From assembly GCA_910578515.1 (NCBI GenBank), contig CAJTQR010000004.1:310001-374000 (forward strand): a stretch of DNA of 64,000 bases, given 5' to 3'. This DNA comes from an uncultured Duncaniella sp. (GTDB lineage: Bacteria > Bacteroidota > Bacteroidia > Bacteroidales > Muribaculaceae). Within the stretch, counting starts at the first letter, position 1. Each line of letters begins with the position of its first letter. Both the position numbers and the translations under genes were made by a program. The notes beneath the pieces were generated by a model, which was given only the letters and a program-made list of their open reading frames with translations, was not told the DNA's origin and did no database searches. This document shows, one piece after another, positions 27,437-36,683 of this stretch.

Positions 27437-28960
27437 TTACTCCCACTCGATTGTTGCCGGTGGCTTTGAGGAGATATCATAGCATACACGGTTCACACCA
27501 CGTACCTTATTGATTATATCGTTGCTCACCTTAGCCATAAAATCATAAGGAAGATGCGCCCAGTCAGCAGTCATGGCATCAGTTGAAGTCACCGCACGGA
27601 GAGCAATCGCACGTTCATAGGTACGTTCATCGCCCATCACGCCGACACTCTGCACTGGAAGCAGTATTGCGCCTGCCTGCCATACCTTGTCATACAAATC
27701 CCAATCACGCAAACCCTGGATGAAAATATCATCAGCATCCTGAAGTATGCGTACCTTCTCCGGAGTGATGTCGCCGAGAATACGGACAGCCAAACCAGGA
27801 CCGGGGAACGGATGACGCTTGATAAGATGCTCAGGCATGCCGAGCTGACGACCTACGGCACGCACCTCATCCTTGAAGAGGAGACGCAGCGGCTCGCAGA
27901 GCTTCAGATTCATCTTCTCAGGGAGACCACCAACATTGTGATGGCTCTTGATAGTGGTACCGGTGATTGAAAGTGACTCGATGCAGTCAGGGTAGATGGT
28001 ACCCTGTGCAAGCCATTTCACATCCTTGATTTTGTGGGCTTCCTCATCAAACACATCAATGAAGCCCTTGCCTATAATTTTGCGTTTCTTCTCCGGTTCG
28101 GTAACTCCGGCGAGTTCGCTGAAGAATTTCTCCGAGGCATCCACACCGATTACGTTAAGCCCAAGGCATTCATAGTCATGGAGCACATTGCGGAATTCAT
28201 TCTTACGGAGCATACCATGGTCAACGAATATGCAGGTAAGATTCTTGCCGATGGCACGGTTGAGAAGCACAGCCGCCACCGATGAATCCACGCCACCGCT
28301 CAGACCGAGCACCACCTTGTCATCGCCAAGCTGCTCGCGAAGCTGAGCCACTGTAGACTCGATAAACGATTCTGCCGTCCAATCCTGCTTGCCTCCGCAG
28401 ATATCCACCACGAAGTTGCGCAGCAGCTGGGTGCCATGTTCCGAATGGTAAACCTCCGGATGGAACTGGACTCCCCAGGTTTTCTCACCCTCCACCTGGT
28501 AAGCCGCAATAGCCACCTTATCGGTTGAAGCTATGGTGCGGAAACCTTCGGGTATCGAAGTAATGGTATCGCCATGGCTCATCCACACCTGCGAACCGAC
28601 CGGAATGTTCTTGAACAGAGGATTCGCTGTGTCAATTTTGGTAAGATGAGCACGACCGTACTCACGTGATGGAGCCGGCTCTACGCTACCACCTGCAGTG
28701 AAGGCGATAAACTGAGCGCCATAGCAGATGCCAAGCACCGGCAGATGCCTGCGCAGACGCTCAAGCTCGGTTTTAAACGCTTTCTCGTCGTAAACCGAGA
28801 AGGGTGACCCTGAAAGTATGACACCAATCACCGACGGGTCATCATAGGGAAACTTATTGTAGGGTAGAATTTCGCAATACTCGCCAAGTTCGCGCACACG
28901 CCTACCGATAAGCTGCGTGGTCTGCGACCCAAAGTCGAGAATGATAATTTTTTCCTGCAT
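27437..28960 (-). CDS. guaA: GMP synthase (glutamine-hydrolysing)
   Basis: 507 residues. The N-terminal class I glutamine amidotransferase has catalytic Cys in GICYGAQF and the triad His-Glu in VQFHPEVYH. The ATP pyrophosphatase domain has the P-loop LGLSGGVDSSVAA, and the C-terminal dimerisation domain ends PPATIEWE. It converts XMP to GMP. The length matches single-chain GuaA. It has its own -7 box upstream and is not obviously linked in function to its neighbours. Confidence 0.97.
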   Translation of the reverse strand: MQEKIIILDFGSQTTQLIGRRVRELGEYCEILPYNKFPYDDPSVIGVILSGSPFSVYDEKAFKTELERLRRHLPVLGICYGAQFIAFTAGGSVEPAPSREYGRAHLTKIDTANPLFKNIPVGSQVWMSHGDTITSIPEGFRTIASTDKVAIAAYQVEGEKTWGVQFHPEVYHSEHGTQLLRNFVVDICGGKQDWTAESFIESTVAQLREQLGDDKVVLGLSGGVDSSVAAVLLNRAIGKNLTCIFVDHGMLRKNEFRNVLHDYECLGLNVIGVDASEKFFSELAGVTEPEKKRKIIGKGFIDVFDEEAHKIKDVKWLAQGTIYPDCIESLSITGTTIKSHHNVGGLPEKMNLKLCEPLRLLFKDEVRAVGRQLGMPEHLIKRHPFPGPGLAVRILGDITPEKVRILQDADDIFIQGLRDWDLYDKVWQAGAILLPVQSVGVMGDERTYERAIALRAVTSTDAMTADWAHLPYDFMAKVSNDIINKVRGVNRVCYDISSKPPATIEWE

Positions 28961-28995
28961 ATAAATGTAGTGTGAAACGATTAGTTATTCTGCTG

Positions 28996-29003
28996 CAAAG
29001 GTA
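28996..29003 (-). promoter_or_regulatory. Putative -7 box for guaA
   Basis: The minus strand reads TACCTTTG, 35 nt before the guaA ATG. A proper -33 partner is not clear. No purine riboswitch is visible in the short leader. Confidence 0.5.
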
Positions 29004-29030
29004 GTGATTATTCGCCGATTTTTTGAATTA

Positions 29031-31064
29031 TCAACTGTTTTTCTTAAATTTCAGATAGTAATAAAGAGCAAACGATTCATCATTTGCAAGCGGGTCGGGA
29101 CAATGCCGGCTGTTGCCATCCATCAGCTTCGGGTAAAGAAACGCAGCGCTCCCCCTGCCATCTTCGGTAAAAAGCGGAAGATTGCCAAGAGTTATGGTCC
29201 GCGCACGTTCAAGATATTCCTCTGCCTTGTCTTCATCACCACGACGGCGACATATCTCGGCATACCGAGCAAAAGCATCAGCGCTAACGCAGCTCCAATA
29301 ATGAGGCATAGTATCGCCCCACTGGCGCCATTTGCCAAACCAATATCCATCCCAATGCCTCAAGGCTATATCGTGAAGATAAGCCGATGGCTGCTTCCCT
29401 CCGAATGCCTCAAGCATCGGCATCAATTCCTCAACGGCATCAATATAAGTCTGATTTCCGGTCAGCAAGTACACCTCAGCAAGAAATACGACCGCCGGCG
29501 CCACTATACTCTGCTCATAGTTTACCTCCGATTTTGGGAAATTCTTACCTCGCGCTGCATACACATCAGCAACTTTACAATACTCCTCGAGCAGCTTCTC
29601 TGCCTCCATATCATAGCCCGCGCCCCGCAAAGCCTCTATACTCTCGGTCACAGGCACATCTATGGCATAAAAATCATATCCTCCTTCTCTATAGCAAGCC
29701 ATCATGGTATGATAGGCATCAAGCAGATACCGGGCATTTCCGGTGAGCCGATACAAATCGACATAGAAATGCGCCACCCATGGATAATTGTATATACGAT
29801 TCTTCCCTTTTCTGCCACCCTCACTGTAAGTCTTATAATTTTGGTCCTGCAACTGATTTCTCACGAACCCATAATACTTTTCAAGAGCAGCCGTTATTTT
29901 CTCCCTCTCCACTCCTTCAGGAAGCTCCTCGGCATAGTGGGCGAGAAATATCCCTATTCCCAATCGCTCGCGCCCATCGCTGAGGTCCGACCTGTGATGT
30001 GACAATTCTTTCCATAAGCAATACACACTATCGCCCTCATTATCATAGGGAAGAAAAGCACCATGATGCAGACTATCAGATTCGTTGTCATACTGCTGAC
30101 GCTCTACAAGGAAACGTGCCCGGCGCTTCACTATACTGTCAGGCGATGAAACGCCGTAGAATTCCAGCACAGCACCCCCTACTGAATATCTATCCTCACC
30201 ATGACGCGAGAACCGATACTCCTCTGTAAGCACTCCCTTGGGAGTACGCACTGTAACAACTGCCTTATCGCCTATGCTACCCACATATTTATCAGCACTC
30301 GCTACTACACCCCCTCGCCGGAGCATCCCCGAAAAGAAATCATTCTCCCCCTCATGCGGAAATACGCGCCACTCAAACGTATACTTCTCCCCTGGAGCCA
30401 ATTTCGAGGATGCCACCATCATACCGATGACTCCACGGCTATTTGAGCCACCCTTCTTGCTACCGCGCTCACTGATTGAATACCCGTCAAGCTCTCCACG
30501 TGTCATCATCATACCCAGATGCGGAGCATAATTGCCCATACGCAATGCGTATGTATAGCCATGCTGTCCCATAGCCCACACATGGGCATGACATCTAAAG
30601 TCGGCACATGTGGAGGCATCAGGATAATTGTCATTCCAGGGAGTATAGACCTGTATTTCAGATAGCGAGAGTGTATCGCCTGATACATTGGCAAAAGTAT
30701 AGCTCTCAACCATATCGTCACTATCCATCCTGCGGTCAATTGTAAGCGACAATTTTCCTGGGACCACTGTAAACTTCGAACAACCGAAACTTGCCTCTCC
30801 GTCAGCCTTACCCCAACCAAAATTCACTCCATTGACATTAACAGTCCCCAAGCCCCACTGATAACGTGAATCAATCCACTTATACTGAGACCCATCTGTA
30901 GCCATAAGCCAGTTCATTTCAGTCGTATCACCCGTTATCTTCAGCGAAGTCACCCCTCCTTGTTCAGTATCCACTGTGGGAAGGACCTTCTGAGCTAAAA
31001 CTAATAAATTAAACAAATTGATTACCACTGATAATAAAAATACCAAAAGACGTTTTCCATGCAT
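29031..31064 (-). CDS. Large secreted protein, beta-sandwich plus helical-toroid-like C-terminal half; function unknown
   Basis: 677 residues with a signal peptide (about 1-24, MHGKRLLVFLLSVVINLFNL). The N-terminal half (about 30-290) is strand-rich (LKITGDTTEMNWLMATDGSQ, YKWIDSRYQWGLGTVNVNG). The C-terminal half (about 350-660) has repeated helical hairpins with conserved aromatics (YNYPWVAHFYVDLYRLTG, HYWSCVSADAFARYAEIC), resembling (alpha/alpha)6 glycosidase or lyase toroids. It may belong to the DUF5695-type families I recall, but I cannot verify that. It diverges from the SusCD locus across a 354-bp spacer, which suggests a polysaccharide-related role. No catalytic residue can be assigned. 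Confidence 0.6.
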   Translation of the reverse strand: MHGKRLLVFLLSVVINLFNLLVLAQKVLPTVDTEQGGVTSLKITGDTTEMNWLMATDGSQYKWIDSRYQWGLGTVNVNGVNFGWGKADGEASFGCSKFTVVPGKLSLTIDRRMDSDDMVESYTFANVSGDTLSLSEIQVYTPWNDNYPDASTCADFRCHAHVWAMGQHGYTYALRMGNYAPHLGMMMTRGELDGYSISERGSKKGGSNSRGVIGMMVASSKLAPGEKYTFEWRVFPHEGENDFFSGMLRRGGVVASADKYVGSIGDKAVVTVRTPKGVLTEEYRFSRHGEDRYSVGGAVLEFYGVSSPDSIVKRRARFLVERQQYDNESDSLHHGAFLPYDNEGDSVYCLWKELSHHRSDLSDGRERLGIGIFLAHYAEELPEGVEREKITAALEKYYGFVRNQLQDQNYKTYSEGGRKGKNRIYNYPWVAHFYVDLYRLTGNARYLLDAYHTMMACYREGGYDFYAIDVPVTESIEALRGAGYDMEAEKLLEEYCKVADVYAARGKNFPKSEVNYEQSIVAPAVVFLAEVYLLTGNQTYIDAVEELMPMLEAFGGKQPSAYLHDIALRHWDGYWFGKWRQWGDTMPHYWSCVSADAFARYAEICRRRGDEDKAEEYLERARTITLGNLPLFTEDGRGSAAFLYPKLMDGNSRHCPDPLANDESFALYYYLKFKKNS

Positions 31065-31236
31065 AACAAATAAAAATTTTATAAAATATATTTACAAAAA
31101 TATACATTATTATATATAATTACAAATTTAACAACCCAACTTATCCGACTATTTGCCTATTTCTACCGATTTTCAGGTGATTTCCACACATTTTTGAAGA
31201 TTTATTTACATTATTTCATATTTCCTCAGTTAAAAA

Positions 31237-31267
31237 TTGTTTTGTATATAAATTTATACTATTTTTG
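31237..31267 (+). promoter_or_regulatory. Promoter of the SusCD operon
   Basis: TTG (31237-31239), 20 nt, TATTTTTG (31260-31267) fits the Bacteroidetes consensus; a TTTG at 31241-31244 is also present at shorter spacing. The leader is about 145 nt. The rest of the spacer from 31065 is very AT-rich with no gene. Confidence 0.6.
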
Positions 31268-31320
31268 CACCCAGAGATACCATAACACAACGATTAACTA
31301 AAAGCGGATACGACGTAGAG

Positions 31321-31345
31321 ACCGCTGTTTCAGCGGTTTTTGCAG
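31321..31345 (+). terminator. Terminator-like hairpin inside the SusC leader
   Basis: ACCGCTG-TTT-CAGCGGT forms a 7-bp hairpin followed by TTTTGCAGTTTT. It lies about 50 nt after the predicted transcription start and 74 nt before susC, so it could terminate early and regulate the operon. Confidence 0.5.
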
Positions 31346-31418
31346 TTTTAATTCACGAAAGTTATAATTATCATTACAATAACCCAATTTTATTAATCTC
31401 TAAAAAGGAAACCTTGCC

Positions 31419-34400
31419 ATGAATGACGTAAAAAGTCTATTCTTGTCGGTGCTTAATCGTCAGTTGTTTAGGGGGGGTCAAAGGCTGATAATCAGCTGTT
31501 TGTCCCTGCTTTTAGCAGCCACTGTTTTCGCACAGGACATCACAGTCAAAGGTACGGTTGTCGATGACACCGGAGAACCTATTATCGGAGCCACCGTAAT
31601 GGTGGACGGTACAAACCAGGGAACCCCTACGGATATTGACGGTAATTTTACCCTCAAAGTTCCTCAAGGGGCGAAACTGAAAATTTCTTACATTGGTTAC
31701 GACACTCAGGTGGTACCCGCTGTCGACGGAATGACCGTCGTGATGAAGACCAATTCAGTGGTCCTCGGCAGCGTGGAAGTCGTGGCATACGGCGTTCAGA
31801 AGAAAGTCACCGTGACAGGCGCTATCTCAAGCGTGAAAGGTGACGAGCTTGTAAAAACTCCCGTATCCTCAGTCAACAACATTCTCGCCGGTCAGCTCTC
31901 GGGTGTGACCACAGTGCAGTACTCCGGTGAACCGGGTGCCGACGCCGCAAGCGTATACGTGCGCGGTCAGGGTACTTGGAACAACTCCGCCCCCCTTATC
32001 CAGGTGGACGGTGTGGAGCGCTCAATGGGCGACATTGACCCTGAAGAAATCGAAAGCATCACAGTGCTGAAGGACGCATCAGCGACTGCCGTATTCGGTG
32101 TGCGCGGTGCTAACGGTGTTGTGCTCATCACCACAAAACGTGGTACTGAGGGCACACCTAAAATCGACATCAGCACCTCGTTCTCAGCACTTACACCCAC
32201 CAAGATGGTAGAGCAGGCAAACAGCTGGGAATATGCCACCTATTATAATATGATGCAGCGCAACGACTACGAGGGCGACCCCGCAGCGTTCACCCCAATG
32301 TTCTCCGACGCTCTTCTCCAGAAGTTCAAGGATGGTTCCGACCCCATCCGCTTCCCGAGCGTACGTTGGGCTGACTACACAATGAAAAATTCAACCCTCC
32401 AGACCAAGAGCAACGTAAACATAAGCGGTGGTGCCAAGAACGTGCGCTACTTCGTGTCAATGGGTCTCATGACCCAGGGCGGTCTCTTCAAGGAATTTGA
32501 CTATGACCAGCACTTCGACTACAGCTACAACCGCTTCAACTACCGTGCCAACCTCGACCTTGATGTGACCTCGACCACCACTATCACATTCAATGTAGCA
32601 GGTATCGCATCAACCGACCACAAGCCCCGTACATCGCAGGGAGCGGCAGGTATGATTCGTGAGATGTATCAGGCAACTCCGTTCTCATCTCCCGGTATTG
32701 TAGACGGTCGTCTCGTCTACGCCGCTACTGATTATACAGACGGACTCGTACTCCCATTCATCGGTGGCAGCGGTCTCACTTACATCAACAGTGCTGGTAA
32801 CGGAGGTTCATACTCAAACAACGTCAACAAATTGCAGTCTGACCTTATGTTGAATCAGAAACTTGACTTCATCACCAAGGGTCTCTCATTCCGCATCAAG
32901 GGTTCTTACAACAGCCAGTTCGGCTCTCAGAAGGAAATCACCGTTTCACGCGCATCCTACACTCCAGTGATTCAGGATGATGGTACATTGCTCTACCGCA
33001 AGTCTGGCGAAAACGGTATACCCTCGTATGCCGAAACCAACTCCAAGGCCCGTGACTGGTACTTCGAGACCGCGTTCAACTACAACCGCACATTCGGTCT
33101 GAACTCTGTTGGCGCCCTCCTCCTCTACAACCAGAGCAAAACCTATTATCCCAAAGAATACTCAGACATACCTTCAGGTTACGTAGGCGTGGTAGGTCGT
33201 TTGACTTATGACTTCGACAACCGTTACATGGCTGAATTCAACATCGGTTACAACGGCTCTGAAAACTTCCACCCCGACCGCCGCTTCGGTACATTCCCCG
33301 CAGGTTCAATCGGTTGGGTAGTCAGCAACGAAAAGTTCTGGGAACCCCTCAACAATGTGATTGACTTCTTCAAGCTCCGTGCATCAGCCGGTCTCGTAGG
33401 TAACGACAAGGTAGGTGGTTCACGCTTCATGTACACTTCCGACCCCTTCACCTACAACAGTTCAATGGCAGCCCGCGGCGGTTACGGTTACAACTTCGGT
33501 GTAAACAACGGTAACCTCATGCCCGGTTACGCTGAAAGCGCCAAGAACAACCCCGATGTATCATGGGAAAAGGCGTTCAAGCAGGACTACGGTTTCGACA
33601 TCTACCTGCTCAACTCTAAACTCAAGGCTACATTCGACTACTATAAGGAACACCGTACCGGTATCCTTCTCCGCGACATGACAGCTCCGAGCTACATCGG
33701 CTTCGCCGTTCCTTATGCCAACCTCGGTGTGGTTGACAGCGACGGTTTTGAAATAAGCCTCAACTGGAACCACCGCATCAACAATGACTGGCGTTACTGG
33801 GCTAACCTCAACCTCTCACACAACCACAACGTGGTTAAGGAGATGAAGGAAGCTCCTCAGGTCAACGACTATCAGTATGCGGCAGGTCACCGCATCGGCG
33901 CCCGCTCGATGTACCAGTTCTTCCGTTTCTACGACGAAGACACCCCCGCACTTTATGAAAAGAAATATGGCAAGCCCTTCCCGAAACAGCTCACCGAGAT
34001 GAAGAATGGTGATGCCTGCTACGTCGACCTTGACGGTAACGGCTATATCGACGCCAACGATATGACCCGCGACCTCGGCTGGACCGACGACCCACAATGG
34101 GTAGCAGGTCTCAACGCAGGTTTCGCATGGAAGGACCTCGAACTCTCAATGCAGTGGACAGGTGCATGGGGCGTGAGCCGTATGATTTCCGACGTGTTCC
34201 GTCAGCCATTCGTATCTCGTACCGGTCGTGACGACGGTGGTCTTCTCTCATATCACCTTACAAACTCATGGAACCCCGAAAACCCCGGTCAGGATTACGA
34301 ATATCCCCGCGCTTCATGGAATGCCTGGGACAACAACTATGCTGAATCCACACTCTACGAGAAGGATTCAAAATATCTCCGTCTGAAGACTATCCAGCTC

Positions 34401-34586
34401 GCCTATACCTTCCGCTTCCCCTGGCTCAAGAAGGTAGGTATGCGTAGCATGCAGGCTGCTGTCAGCGGTTACAACCTCCTGACATTCACCCCCTACATCT
34501 TCGGTGACCCTGAAGCACGCGCAAGCTCTTCTCCCTCTTATCCGCTTCAGAAAACTTATACTTTCAGTCTGAAAATTAACTTCTAA
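31419..34586 (+). CDS. SusC/RagA-type TonB-linked outer-membrane transporter
   Basis: 1055 residues. After a long signal region ending near AATVFA, a CarboxypepD_reg-like domain (about 42-115: ITVKGTVVDDTGEPIIGATV) precedes the plug (SVNNILAGQLSGV, ASVYVRGQGTW, KDASATAVFGVRGANGVVLI). A barrel ends in YTFSLKINF. SusC proteins import oligosaccharides or peptides with a SusD lid. It is the first gene of susC-susD-susC-susD, with susD starting 9 bp after it. Ligand specificity cannot be read from sequence, and no sugar hydrolase lies in the operon. Confidence 0.95.
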   Translation: MNDVKSLFLSVLNRQLFRGGQRLIISCLSLLLAATVFAQDITVKGTVVDDTGEPIIGATVMVDGTNQGTPTDIDGNFTLKVPQGAKLKISYIGYDTQVVPAVDGMTVVMKTNSVVLGSVEVVAYGVQKKVTVTGAISSVKGDELVKTPVSSVNNILAGQLSGVTTVQYSGEPGADAASVYVRGQGTWNNSAPLIQVDGVERSMGDIDPEEIESITVLKDASATAVFGVRGANGVVLITTKRGTEGTPKIDISTSFSALTPTKMVEQANSWEYATYYNMMQRNDYEGDPAAFTPMFSDALLQKFKDGSDPIRFPSVRWADYTMKNSTLQTKSNVNISGGAKNVRYFVSMGLMTQGGLFKEFDYDQHFDYSYNRFNYRANLDLDVTSTTTITFNVAGIASTDHKPRTSQGAAGMIREMYQATPFSSPGIVDGRLVYAATDYTDGLVLPFIGGSGLTYINSAGNGGSYSNNVNKLQSDLMLNQKLDFITKGLSFRIKGSYNSQFGSQKEITVSRASYTPVIQDDGTLLYRKSGENGIPSYAETNSKARDWYFETAFNYNRTFGLNSVGALLLYNQSKTYYPKEYSDIPSGYVGVVGRLTYDFDNRYMAEFNIGYNGSENFHPDRRFGTFPAGSIGWVVSNEKFWEPLNNVIDFFKLRASAGLVGNDKVGGSRFMYTSDPFTYNSSMAARGGYGYNFGVNNGNLMPGYAESAKNNPDVSWEKAFKQDYGFDIYLLNSKLKATFDYYKEHRTGILLRDMTAPSYIGFAVPYANLGVVDSDGFEISLNWNHRINNDWRYWANLNLSHNHNVVKEMKEAPQVNDYQYAAGHRIGARSMYQFFRFYDEDTPALYEKKYGKPFPKQLTEMKNGDACYVDLDGNGYIDANDMTRDLGWTDDPQWVAGLNAGFAWKDLELSMQWTGAWGVSRMISDVFRQPFVSRTGRDDGGLLSYHLTNSWNPENPGQDYEYPRASWNAWDNNYAESTLYEKDSKYLRLKTIQLAYTFRFPWLKKVGMRSMQAAVSGYNLLTFTPYIFGDPEARASSSPSYPLQKTYTFSLKINF

Positions 34587-34595
34587 ACTACTACG

Positions 34596-36632
34596 ATGAA
34601 ACTCAATATAAAGCATCTTCCTATCGTTGGCGCGCTTGCTTGTTTCGCCCTCGGCTTAGGTTCCTGCACCGACAAAATCGCTTTCGGCGATTCATTCCTG
34701 GAGAAAGCTCCCGGCGGTACAGTGACTGCTGACACCGTGTTCAGCAACGCTGAGTACACTCGTTACTTCCTTGCGCAAGCTTATAGTTACCAATACTATA
34801 ACCTGCCGACCAACTCCACCAACAATCCTCCCCAGTGCCGCAACTACTGGAAAGGTATGCCCGACCTGCTCGACGACACATACCACGCTTGCTCATCAAC
34901 CCCATTGGTGTTCACCGCCTACTACAACGGCATGCTTACCTCAATGGCCGACAGCAAGAACAACTACAATGTGTATCCCTACCACAACGAGCACATCTGG
35001 GAGAACGTGCGCAGCGCATATCTTCTTCTCGACCGTGTTGACGGAGTGCCCGATATGGACGCTTCTGAAAAAGCACGTATCAAGGATGAAGCCCGCTGTC
35101 TGTTGGCAAGCACTTATTTCTATGCATTCCGTTTCTACGGAGGTCTCCCAATCGTGACAGGTCTCTTCAACGGTAGCGAATCAAGCTACGAAGGTCGTAA
35201 ATCGGCTGCCGAGACTATTGATTTCATGGTAAATATACTTGATGAAGTCATCGCCGCCAAGAATCTTCCCTGGGGCTACACCGGAGCGGCTGCCGCTTCC
35301 GAGACCGGTCACTGGACCCTCGCGGGTGCAATGGCTCTGAAGATTCAGATTCTGCAGTTCGCTGCATCTCCTCTTCTCAACTCCGATGCTCCATACTTCC
35401 AGGGCAAGTACACCATGGAACACCCCGAATTCGTATGGCTCGAAGGTTACGATGCAAGCCGCTGGACCAAACTCCGCCAGGCTTGCCAGGAATTCTTCCA
35501 GGCACTCAACGCAAACGGTATCTATCACCTTGTAGTTCCTGCAGGAACCACTCAGGAAGATTATGCTTACGCATACCGTTCATCCTACATGCTTCAGGAC
35601 AGCCCTGAAATCCTCCACAGTGTGCGCGTGTCAACCAGCGCCAACGGTAACGACTACGGTTGGTACAACCTCGGTTTCGGTAACACCAACAACGGTACCT
35701 CAACCAACAACCGTTACTCTTACTGCCCCACTCAGGAATATATCGAAATGTTCCCCTGGGCCGATGGTACTCCATTTGATTGGGAAAAGACCAAGGCTGA
35801 AGGCAAACTCGATGAAATGTTCGTGAAAGGTGACCTTGTGGAAGGCAACCAGATGCTCCAGAATGTCAAGTACACCCGTGACCCCCGTCTCTATGAGACA
35901 GCAGCTGTCAACGGTCAGCAGTGTGTGATTGAATGGAACAGCGGTAAGCGTTCAGGTGAACCTTACGAAGGATACGTAGGCGGCACAGTAGCCAAGAACG
36001 ACGCAAAGACCAACAACAACGTATGGGGTACAGGTTACCGCAACCTCAAGTATCTGTCAGGTACAGCATTCCGTCGTCAGAAGCCACAGTGGAACATGCT
36101 TCTTCTCAGCGACATGTATCTTACCTATGCAGAGGCAATCATACAGTCAGGCGGTTCTTGCACCGAAGCTCTCCCCTACATTGACGCAGTGCGTGCCCGC
36201 GTAGGTATGAAGGGTCTTGCAGAATGTAACCCCGCCAAGAACCTCACAAGCAACAAGGAAAATCTTCTTGAAGAAATCCTCCGCGAACGTGCTTGCGAAC
36301 TCGCGCTCCAGACCAGCCGTTACTTCGACCTTATCCGTTACAAACGTGCCGACCGTTTCGAAATGCCTCTCCATGGCATCCGCATCTACCGCCTCGTTGA
36401 CGGTAAGAGAGATGAGACTATGTGGTACAACGGTGACCGTTCGAAATTTGCCAAGGACCCCTCTAACCCCCGTTTCTATCAGCCCACCAAGTTCGACTAC
36501 GAGAAGTTCGAAATCACTACCGGTGCCCGCATCTGGTGGACCCAGGGCTTCGACCCGAAATGGTACTTCCAGCCATTCCCCATCACTGAGGTGAACAAGA
36601 ATTACGGTCTTGACCAGAACCCCGGATGGTAA
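34596..36632 (+). CDS. RagB/SusD-family surface lipoprotein
   Basis: 678 residues with a lipoprotein signal (lipobox GLGSC). Helical TPR-like segments include IKDEARCLLASTYFYAFRFY, and the typical SusD C-terminal region has ILRERACELALQTSRYFDLI and the end NPGW. It is the lid for the preceding SusC and binds the substrate at the cell surface. It is longer than the archetypal SusD (about 550), with insertions rich in Asn and Tyr. The second SusC gene starts 51 bp downstream. Confidence 0.93.
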   Translation: MKLNIKHLPIVGALACFALGLGSCTDKIAFGDSFLEKAPGGTVTADTVFSNAEYTRYFLAQAYSYQYYNLPTNSTNNPPQCRNYWKGMPDLLDDTYHACSSTPLVFTAYYNGMLTSMADSKNNYNVYPYHNEHIWENVRSAYLLLDRVDGVPDMDASEKARIKDEARCLLASTYFYAFRFYGGLPIVTGLFNGSESSYEGRKSAAETIDFMVNILDEVIAAKNLPWGYTGAAAASETGHWTLAGAMALKIQILQFAASPLLNSDAPYFQGKYTMEHPEFVWLEGYDASRWTKLRQACQEFFQALNANGIYHLVVPAGTTQEDYAYAYRSSYMLQDSPEILHSVRVSTSANGNDYGWYNLGFGNTNNGTSTNNRYSYCPTQEYIEMFPWADGTPFDWEKTKAEGKLDEMFVKGDLVEGNQMLQNVKYTRDPRLYETAAVNGQQCVIEWNSGKRSGEPYEGYVGGTVAKNDAKTNNNVWGTGYRNLKYLSGTAFRRQKPQWNMLLLSDMYLTYAEAIIQSGGSCTEALPYIDAVRARVGMKGLAECNPAKNLTSNKENLLEEILRERACELALQTSRYFDLIRYKRADRFEMPLHGIRIYRLVDGKRDETMWYNGDRSKFAKDPSNPRFYQPTKFDYEKFEITTGARIWWTQGFDPKWYFQPFPITEVNKNYGLDQNPGW

Positions 36633-36683
36633 TCCCAGGCAATGTCAACATCTAATAGCAATGTTAACAATGTAAATTAGACT

